From NCBI GenBank assembly GCA_030040695.1, contig JASHTE010000197.1, forward strand, positions 1 to 5,314: DNA of 5,314 nucleotides, in the 5' to 3' direction. Under the pieces are notes generated by a model. That model was not told the origin of the DNA. It made no database searches and saw only the letters and a list, made by a program, of their open reading frames with translations. Below are positions 1-5,314 of the stretch, piece by piece (position 1 is the first letter of the stretch; every line of letters begins with the position of its first letter). Made by a program: the position numbers and the translations under genes. This DNA is from Vulcanimicrobiota bacterium. GTDB lineage: Bacteria > Vulcanimicrobiota > Vulcanimicrobiia > Vulcanimicrobiales > Vulcanimicrobiaceae.

Positions 1-478
1 CGTACCAGCGTCCGCGCATCTTTGTAATTTGAAAGCTCGAGCCGAGAAACGATTTTGCCGCTGGTGCGCCGAGCGCGAGAATGACTGCGGGGCGAACCAC
101 CTCGATCTGCTGATCGAGAAAGGGGCGGCAGTTGGCGATTTCCTGCGGATCGGGAGCACGGTTGCGCAAGCCGCCCGGCGTCTCCATCGTCGGCCGACAC
201 TTTACGATGTTGCAGATGTAGACGTCCTCGCGTGCCAGTCCGATCGCGGCGAGCATCTTATTCAGCAACTCCCCGGCGCGTCCGACGAACGGACGGCCGA
301 GCATATCTTCGGTCTCACCCGGACCTTCACCGATCACCATGAGCGGCGCACATGGATCGCCTTCGCCGTAAACGTTATTGCGCCGCTGCGAGCCGATCGT
401 ACACTTCCGGCACGCTCCCGCGGCCGCGGCAGCCTCTTGGAGGATGCGCGTTCGCTGCGCACGCTCTTCGAGGCTCAT
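1..478 (-). CDS. Family-4 uracil-DNA glycosylase (3' end beyond left edge)
   Basis: Removes uracil from DNA, from cytosine deamination or dUMP misincorporation, as the first step of base-excision repair; acts in the cytoplasm. The window holds the first 159 residues; the family is usually around 200 or more, so the C-terminal part, with the second catalytic loop (H-x-SP type), is missing. Visible: CRKC at 23-26, the uracil-binding/catalytic loop GEGPGETED at 50-58, GRPFVGRAGELL at 61-72, NIVKCRP at 90-96, NRAPDPQEIANC at 106-117 and ALGAPAAKSF at 135-144. Cys23, Cys26, Cys94 and Cys117 match the four 4Fe-4S ligands known in this family. The last pair is separated by 22 residues rather than the usual 14-17, because of an extra segment around METPGGL (98-104). 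The ATG at 478-476 overlaps the stop of the upstream UPF0145 gene as ATGA, which supports this start and suggests translational coupling. The family assignment is firm. Confidence 0.93.
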   Translation of the reverse strand, partial: MSLEERAQRTRILQEAAAAAGACRKCTIGSQRRNNVYGEGDPCAPLMVIGEGPGETEDMLGRPFVGRAGELLNKMLAAIGLAREDVYICNIVKCRPTMETPGGLRNRAPDPQEIANCRPFLDQQIEVVRPAVILALGAPAAKSFLGSSFQITKMRGRWY

Positions 479-801
479 CCGACGCGCTCGACCTCAACGG
501 CGCGGCCGAACGCGGTTACCTTGCACGAGCCTTCTTCCTCGGCGATGTGAAACTGCACGCCAACCACCGCATTTGCACCGACCTCGCCGGCCCTGCGGCT
601 GAGCGCTTCGAGCGCCTCCGCGCGCAGCTCGTCGGCTTCGGAGAGCGACTCAATCGGCGCGAGACCGATGAGCATGCCGAGGCTGCGAAACGTCGAGCGC
701 AGGAGGTTGCGCGGGCGCGAGGCGCTCCCGGAGACGTAGCCGTGATCGCGCAGGCTCCGGTAACCAGGCAGCTCCTCGAAGGTCACAACGTTATCGATCA
801 C
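475..801 (-). CDS. Divergent UPF0145/YbjQ-family protein (paralogue 1)
   Basis: A 108-residue soluble protein of the UPF0145/YbjQ family (putative heavy-metal-binding domain). Structures in the family are small oligomers; no biochemical role is established. Family landmarks: TFEELPGYR at 7-15 (equivalent to TTENIxGYR), GYVSGSASRPRN at 21-32, a helical stretch at 52-72, and GANAVVGVQF at 75-84 followed by a strand ending AFGRAVEVE (98-106). It aligns end to end with the second copy at 4143-4466. However, it lacks the usual IVGGE-x-xEYTxML segment, reading LGMLIGLAPIESLSEADEL instead, and the polar turn after the GANAV strand is replaced by HIAEEEGSCK. The start is GTG at 801; another in-frame GTG at 786-784 would remove five residues and fits the family N-terminus equally well. 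The stop overlaps the start of the uracil-DNA glycosylase gene, so the two are probably one transcript. The promoter should lie inside or beside the divergent GT9 gene. Confidence 0.85.
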   Translation of the reverse strand: MIDNVVTFEELPGYRSLRDHGYVSGSASRPRNLLRSTFRSLGMLIGLAPIESLSEADELRAEALEALSRRAGEVGANAVVGVQFHIAEEEGSCKVTAFGRAVEVERVG

Positions 802-819
802 GCACGCTTTCCCGAAGTC

Positions 820-2849
<2,030 letters not shown>

Positions 2850-2961
2850 TTCGGGCGAATGCGTTGCTCGGCGCGTGGGCGGGCTCCTGCGAAGAATTTT
2901 TCTCCGCCCCTTTCCACGTCGTTCATCCGTCGTGATGGAGCGATGACGATGGAGGTAGACC
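2850..2961. promoter_or_regulatory. Divergent intergenic region between prfB and the orphan gene
   Basis: This 112-bp stretch lies between the divergent starts at 2849 (minus) and 2962 (plus) and must hold promoters for both sides unless they lie inside genes. It contains an A/T-rich patch at 2891-2905 (gaagaatttttctcc), an imperfect inverted repeat with a 3-base loop and one mismatch, unusual for this GC-rich window. I could not identify convincing paired -35/-10 boxes on either strand, so promoter positions are not assigned. Confidence 0.45.
2951..2956 (+). promoter_or_regulatory. Strong Shine-Dalgarno of the 2962 gene
   Basis: GGAGGT is followed by a 5-base spacer (agacc) and ATG 2962. 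It is one of only two near-consensus ribosome binding sites in the window and fixes the start of the otherwise unrecognised gene, which supports that gene being translated. Confidence 0.8.
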
Positions 2962-3411
2962 ATGTACATTCAACCCTATGAACCGCAGCAGAGCTCGTTC
3001 GCCGCTCCGCTCGGACGGCGCGGCCTCGGCGAGACGTCGTGCCCATCCGACTCGTCCACTTCGGATGCATCGCTCGGCGACGACAGCGTCTCACAGAGCG
3101 CACCATGGAGCCAAATGCTCTCCGGTGTCGGCGACGCGGCGGGCGCCCTCGAAGACGGACCACTCGGCATGTTTGGACTCGGCGGCATGCTCACCAGCCT
3201 CACGAGCATGATGCAGCAACTCACTCAGATGATGCAGGCGCTCTTGGCACGCGCGAACGGCAGCGGGGACGAACCCGGCACGCAACCGAATCCCGCGCAG
3301 ACGGCAGGCCACCACCGCTCGCACAGGGTGACGGGTGAGGGTATGGGCGGCGGCGGTTGCGGCTGCACGCAGCAGGCCCAAGGCGCGCAGTCTCCAATCG
3401 ACGGAAACTAG
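2962..3411 (+). CDS. Unrecognised low-complexity protein with Met/Gln-rich helical core
   Basis: A 149-residue protein that I do not recognise. The N-terminal third (1-50) is Ser/Asp-rich and probably disordered. The middle has a Gly/Leu/Met stretch, GPLGMFGLGGMLTSL (66-80), running into a helix with repeated Met-Gln pairs, TSMMQQLTQMMQALLARA (81-98). The tail is polar and Gly-rich, with HHRSHR (117-122) and a Gly/Cys cluster, GGGGCGC (129-135), that could bind metal or form disulfides. There is no typical signal peptide. The composition (Gly/Ser/Gln, one amphipathic helix, disordered flanks) resembles harpin-like or other secreted or scaffold proteins only in a general way, which is not enough for a function. 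Coding evidence is the strong ribosome binding site at 2951-2956, G/C-rich third positions in this frame, and a clean 10-bp gap to the next gene, with which it probably forms an operon. Confidence 0.72.
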   Translation: MYIQPYEPQQSSFAAPLGRRGLGETSCPSDSSTSDASLGDDSVSQSAPWSQMLSGVGDAAGALEDGPLGMFGLGGMLTSLTSMMQQLTQMMQALLARANGSGDEPGTQPNPAQTAGHHRSHRVTGEGMGGGGCGCTQQAQGAQSPIDGN

Positions 3412-3421
3412 AGACACGACA

Positions 3422-3859
3422 ATGCTTCTGGCGGTATTACTCACGATCGGCGGTGCGTTCGTTCACCCGGAGACCCTCGACGCTGCGGCGCTTTCGAAGC
3501 TTCCGCACGTGACCATCAGCGCCGCCGATCCTGGCGGCGCGGCGGCGGTGTATAGCGGCGTGCCACTCGCTGTGCTCCTCCACAGCGCCGGAGCGCCGAC
3601 GGGTGACGCCGTCAGGGGATCGCCGGCGCGTACGTACGTTGCCGTAGAGGGCTCCGACGGCTACGTCGCGCTGTATTCGCTCGCTGAGCTAGACACAACG
3701 GCAACGCAATGCGCGCCGATCCTGGCGGACGCGCGAAACGGCGCAACAATTCCGGCATCGCTGGGGCCGTTTCACGTGGTCGCGCCTTGCGATCGCACTC
3801 ACGCACGTTGGGTACGCAATGTCGTTTCGCTGACGGTCATCACCATGCCCGGGCGCTAG
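3422..3859 (+). CDS. Small SUOX-fold (molybdopterin oxidoreductase-like) protein
   Basis: 145 residues resembling the oxidoreductase molybdopterin-binding (sulfite oxidase-type) fold, as found in many short exported proteins. Residues 1-13 (MLLAVLLTIGGAF) are hydrophobic and may be a short export or anchor segment, though without the usual positive N-terminus. Then come LPHVTISA (27-34), YSGVPLAVLLHSAG (44-57), YVAVEGSDGYVALYSLAELD (72-91), a LADARNG turn (101-107), GPFHVVAP (115-122) and RWVRNVVSLTV (129-139). This SDGY, SLAEL, GP, RWVR order is characteristic of the domain family. At this length it has only the domain core. Its two Cys (97, 123) are not in the usual cofactor-ligand position that I can recognise, so catalysis or molybdopterin binding is doubtful. 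ATG 3422 was chosen because it follows the previous stop by 10 bp and begins with the hydrophobic segment; the frame is open further upstream but inside the previous gene. Its stop overlaps the convergent gene's stop. Confidence 0.8.
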   Translation: MLLAVLLTIGGAFVHPETLDAAALSKLPHVTISAADPGGAAAVYSGVPLAVLLHSAGAPTGDAVRGSPARTYVAVEGSDGYVALYSLAELDTTATQCAPILADARNGATIPASLGPFHVVAPCDRTHARWVRNVVSLTVITMPGR

Positions 3860-4143
3860 CCAGCGTCGCGATACTCGCGCTGGCCCGTTTGCGGGTTGTA
3901 CCGAACCTCCATGAGCTTTCCCGTGGTCGGGTCAGTGAAGCGCTCCCCTGTCGCCTCCCACGGGCCACCGCTCTTCTTCGCACTGTAACGGCGCGCTTCA
4001 GCGAATATGACGAAGAGCAGAAAAGCGCCGCCGAAGAGGAGCTGCGCCGCCGCCGGCCATCCGAAACTTCCTAAGAGGTGGAGCGTTACGAGACCGCCGG
4101 CGAGGAGCAGCACGCCGAGAGCGATGAGGAAGGCGCGGAGCAT
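3856..4143 (-). CDS. Two-helix membrane protein with polar C-terminal domain
   Basis: A 95-residue protein of unknown function. Two predicted membrane helices (about 3-25 and 29-48) form a hairpin; the Arg/Lys-rich ARRYSAKK (50-57) after the second helix suggests the tail is cytoplasmic. The tail has two similar short units, DPTTGK (71-76) and NPQTGQ (83-88), each beside a short strand (LMEVRY and REYRD), like a small beta-hairpin repeat. The upstream UPF0145 gene ends in TGA overlapping this ATG (TGATG), so I start at 4143-4141; a GTG one codon earlier (4146) is possible. This tight coupling suggests the two products are made together and may act together at the membrane, which is inference. 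The stop (TAG, 3858-3856) interlocks with the stop of the convergent gene. Confidence 0.78.
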   Translation of the reverse strand: MLRAFLIALGVLLLAGGLVTLHLLGSFGWPAAAQLLFGGAFLLFVIFAEARRYSAKKSGGPWEATGERFTDPTTGKLMEVRYNPQTGQREYRDAG

Positions 4144-4466
4144 CACGAAGTCGCTTCGGCGATGACGGCGGTCCCATAGGCGACGATCTCGCTCATGGTC
4201 TGCCCGAGCTCGGAAGAATCGAAGCGCATCATCGTCACCGCATTGGCTCCCATCGCCTGCGCGTTGGCCACCATGCGATCGACGGCATGACGCCGGGCGT
4301 CCTCGAGCATCTGCGTGTATTCGGTGATCTCGCCACCGACGATCGAACGAAGCCCCGCCATCACGTTTCCGGCTAAGCCGCGACTACGCACGACGAGGCC
4401 GAAGACTTGCCCGAGCGATTTGGTGACACGATAGCCCACGATGTTCTCGGTTGTCGTAATGATCAT
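4143..4466 (-). CDS. Canonical UPF0145/YbjQ-family protein (paralogue 2)
   Basis: A 107-residue protein closely matching the UPF0145/YbjQ (putative heavy-metal-binding) family at normal length. Landmarks in order: TTTENIVGYRV (4-14), GQVFGLVVRSRG (19-30), AGLRSIVGGEITEYTQMLEDAR (37-58), a helix with AVDRMVANAQAMGANAV (61-77), MMRFDSSELGQTMSEIVAYGTAVIAE (79-104). The family forms small oligomers in known structures; its cellular role is not established and the metal-binding label is a database description rather than a proven activity. It shares its overall pattern with the copy at 475-801 but keeps the conserved central segment that the other has lost. The start is ATG 4466; no clear Shine-Dalgarno is seen, and a TACTCT (-10-like) element ends 5 bases before the ATG. 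Downstream it is coupled to a two-helix membrane protein through TGATG. Confidence 0.92.
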   Translation of the reverse strand: MIITTTENIVGYRVTKSLGQVFGLVVRSRGLAGNVMAGLRSIVGGEITEYTQMLEDARRHAVDRMVANAQAMGANAVTMMRFDSSELGQTMSEIVAYGTAVIAEATS

Positions 4467-4536
4467 GCCGTAGAGTACGCCGCGGGCCGCGCAAGCTCAT
4501 CGTCCCAACGGGAGGCCGTGTCACCGCCGCAGAGAA

Positions 4537-4554
4537 CGCCACAGGGGCGTGGCG
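4537..4554. repeat. Inverted repeat CGCCAC-N6-GTGGCG
   Basis: Perfect 6-bp arms around AGGGGC, in the divergent region between the UPF0145 gene and the secreted-protein gene. It may be a repressor site or a hairpin in the leader of the 4590 gene. Short GC-rich repeats like this also arise by chance in GC-rich DNA, so function is uncertain. Confidence 0.3.
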
Positions 4555-4578
4555 ATTGTGCGCGACGCCGTCGAGACC

Positions 4579-4584
4579 GGAGGA
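4579..4584 (+). promoter_or_regulatory. Strong Shine-Dalgarno of the 4590 gene
   Basis: GGAGGA with a 5-base spacer (acgcc) before ATG 4590. It decides the start in favour of the signal-peptide-bearing form over the open frame reaching back to 4407, which would run antisense through the UPF0145 gene start. Confidence 0.8.
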
Positions 4585-4589
4585 ACGCC

Positions 4590-5096
4590 ATGCGCAGTAA
4601 GACTGCAATCGCTCTCGCTCTTGTCGCCCTCGCAGCGACGACGATCTCAGTGCGCGCTGCCGCGGGGATCTTCGGCAGCTGGGTTGAGTGCAACACGCAC
4701 GTCAACGGCCTCTGTCTTGACGGCACGTGGTGGCGGAGTCTGCCTGCGTCGTCGAAACAAGCCGTAGCCGAGGGCATGATCTCGAGCTACATCGCCGGCT
4801 ATCGGCTCGCCCAGTTCAACGACGTCAGCGTCTGGATCGACAGCTACGGCAGCGGGAGCGAGACGAGCGCCGATAAGGCCTTCCTCGCGCGCTTTCGATC
4901 CGAGCAGAACGGCATCCCGGTCTTCAACGAGAGCCCAAGCGCATACGCCGCTGCGATCGATCGGTTCTACGAGCGATATCCGTCGAAACGAACACTGGAA
5001 GTTGCCGGCGTCCTGCGCTGCCTCGCCGCGCATGCGGAGTTCTCCTGTGACGTCGTCGGACGCTCGACACTCTTACCGTGGCCCACGGGCCCATGA
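4590..5096 (+). CDS. Secreted four-cysteine protein of unknown function
   Basis: 168 residues. A classical Sec signal peptide is visible: MRSK, hydrophobic 5-20, and a likely cleavage after VRA (about residue 23), giving a ~145-residue mature protein in the periplasm or outside. Mature features: two Cys near the N-terminus (34 and 42, in WVECNTHVNGLC), two near the C-terminus (144 and 153, in RCLAAHAEFSC), plausibly two disulfides; a Trp-rich start (GTWWRSL, 45-51); a helix AVAEGMISSYIAGYRLAQF (58-76); and AAIDRFYERYPSKRTLEVAGVL (121-142). The last part, with a conserved-looking YP before a helix ending in Cys, loosely recalls Rap1a-type small periplasmic proteins, but I would not assign it. 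It stands alone: divergent from the UPF0145 gene and convergent with the partial phosphoesterase-like gene 29 bp away. Confidence 0.82.
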   Translation: MRSKTAIALALVALAATTISVRAAAGIFGSWVECNTHVNGLCLDGTWWRSLPASSKQAVAEGMISSYIAGYRLAQFNDVSVWIDSYGSGSETSADKAFLARFRSEQNGIPVFNESPSAYAAAIDRFYERYPSKRTLEVAGVLRCLAAHAEFSCDVVGRSTLLPWPTGP

Positions 5097-5108
5097 GGCG
5101 CCCTCGTT

Positions 5109-5126
5109 AGGCTGCAGCGACAGCCT
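5109..5126. terminator. Weak candidate bidirectional terminator hairpin
   Basis: AGGCTG and CAGCCT arms flank a 6-base loop (CAGCGA) in the 29-bp gap between two convergent genes, with the right arm touching the TAA of the minus-strand gene. The position suits a shared transcription terminator, but the stem is only 6 bp and no T-run follows on either strand, so this is a tentative call. Confidence 0.25.
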
Positions 5127-5314
5127 TAGTCGTCATCCGGAGCGCGATTGTCGACGGGAAGATTCTCGAAGTATGCCGCATCGTGGGCTGCTTGGATCGG
5201 CGTGAACGGTTGCGGCGATTGGGAGAAATCGAAGCAATCGGACAGGTCGTCGGCAAGCGCATCGGTGGTGTTGAGGGTCGGCAACCCAAGAGACTCCTCG
5301 GCGAAACGCAAGAT
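5126..5314 (-). CDS. C-terminal end of a phosphoesterase-family (phospholipase C-like) protein, partial
   Basis: The last 62 residues of a gene entering from the right edge: ILRFAEESLGLPTLNTTDAL, then ADDLSDCFDFSQSPQPFTPI and an Asp-rich end, stop TAA at 5128-5126. The pattern (x)LRFxE-x4-LP-x-L-x3-DA-x-A(D/N)-x-L-x-D-x-FDFSQ-x-P resembles the C-terminus of the phosphoesterase family (Pfam phosphoesterase; bacterial phospholipase C and acid phosphatase AcpA-like), typically exported enzymes that cleave phosphate esters. The catalytic metal-binding residues lie upstream, outside the window, so activity cannot be judged. A TTG codon at 5311-5309 is not a real start; the frame stays open to the edge. 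It converges with the secreted-protein gene. Confidence 0.65.
   Translation of the reverse strand: MLRFAEESLGLPTLNTTDALADDLSDCFDFSQSPQPFTPIQAAHDAAYFENLPVDNRAPDDD

Larger units (their letters stand above)
4467..4589. promoter_or_regulatory. Divergent intergenic region with a GC inverted repeat
   Basis: 123 bp between the divergent starts at 4466 (minus) and 4590 (plus). It contains a perfect 6-bp inverted repeat, CGCCAC/GTGGCG, at 4537-4542 and 4549-4554 with a 6-base spacer, 35 bases before the plus-strand start; this could be an operator or an mRNA hairpin. On the minus strand, TACTCT at 4477-4472 resembles a -10 box but has no matching -35 at normal spacing. No plus-strand promoter was recognisable. 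Confidence 0.4.

Noticed and set aside
29..550. 173-codon plus-strand open frame at the left edge
   Set aside because: Antisense to the family-4 uracil-DNA glycosylase, whose motifs are unmistakable on the minus strand.
352..819. Upstream extension of the GT9 reading frame to an ATG at 352
   Set aside because: It runs antisense through the UPF0145 and uracil-DNA glycosylase genes, has no GT9-like sequence, and the family signature starts only after 820.
3335..3421. N-terminal extension of the SUOX-fold protein
   Set aside because: It would overlap the preceding gene by about 77 bp and add an Arg/Ala-rich segment before the hydrophobic start; ATG 3422 fits the operon spacing.
4407..4589. N-terminal extension of the secreted protein
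   Set aside because: It would put an Arg-rich segment before a clear signal peptide and overlap the UPF0145 gene on the other strand; GGAGGA before ATG 4590 decides the start.

Overview
This is a compact, high-GC (mostly G/C at third codon positions), gene-dense bacterial chromosomal segment with eight complete protein genes and a partial gene at each edge. I see no rRNA, tRNA, CRISPR array, insertion sequence or phage gene. A heptosyltransferase-type GT9 gene, which usually decorates cell-surface glycans or LPS, points weakly to a diderm. The collection (bacterial RF2, family-4 uracil-DNA glycosylase, two UPF0145 proteins, a phosphoesterase/phospholipase C-like tail) would fit an environmental phylum such as Eremiobacterota (WPS-2), Acidobacteriota or Deinococcus-Thermus relatives. 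That placement is a guess from style, not shown by the sequence.

Layout. Positions 1-801 (minus strand) hold a two-gene unit: a divergent UPF0145/YbjQ gene, coupled by an ATGA overlap to a family-4 uracil-DNA glycosylase that runs off the left edge. Divergent from it, only 18 bp away, is a glycosyltransferase family 9 gene (820-1788, plus). Its 3' end overlaps by 59 bp the 3' end of prfB (1730-2849, minus), the gene for peptide chain release factor 2. prfB is split into two frames joined by a classical autoregulatory +1 frameshift site (AAGGAG, CGT, CTT TGA C at 2792-2777). This is the clearest special signal in the window.

Divergent from prfB is a plus-strand pair: an unrecognised 149-residue low-complexity protein with a Met/Gln-rich helical core and a Gly/Cys tail (2962-3411), then a small sulfite-oxidase-fold (molybdopterin-oxidoreductase-like) protein (3422-3859). 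They meet a minus-strand pair head-on, and the two stop codons share the palindrome CTAG at 3856-3859. The minus pair is a second, canonical UPF0145/YbjQ gene (4143-4466), coupled through TGATG to a two-helix membrane protein (3856-4143). A 123-bp divergent intergenic region follows, then a secreted four-cysteine protein of unknown function (4590-5096, plus). The right edge carries the C-terminal 62 residues of a minus-strand protein that looks like a phosphoesterase-family (phospholipase C/acid phosphatase-like) enzyme.

Functionally this is mostly housekeeping (DNA repair, translation termination, surface glycan synthesis) mixed with small envelope or metal-associated proteins of unknown role. 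I found no convincing evidence of a new multi-gene defence or metabolic system. The items most worth a second look are the prfB recoding site, the two diverged UPF0145 paralogues with different operon partners, the UPF0145-membrane protein pair, and the orphan low-complexity protein beside the SUOX-fold protein.
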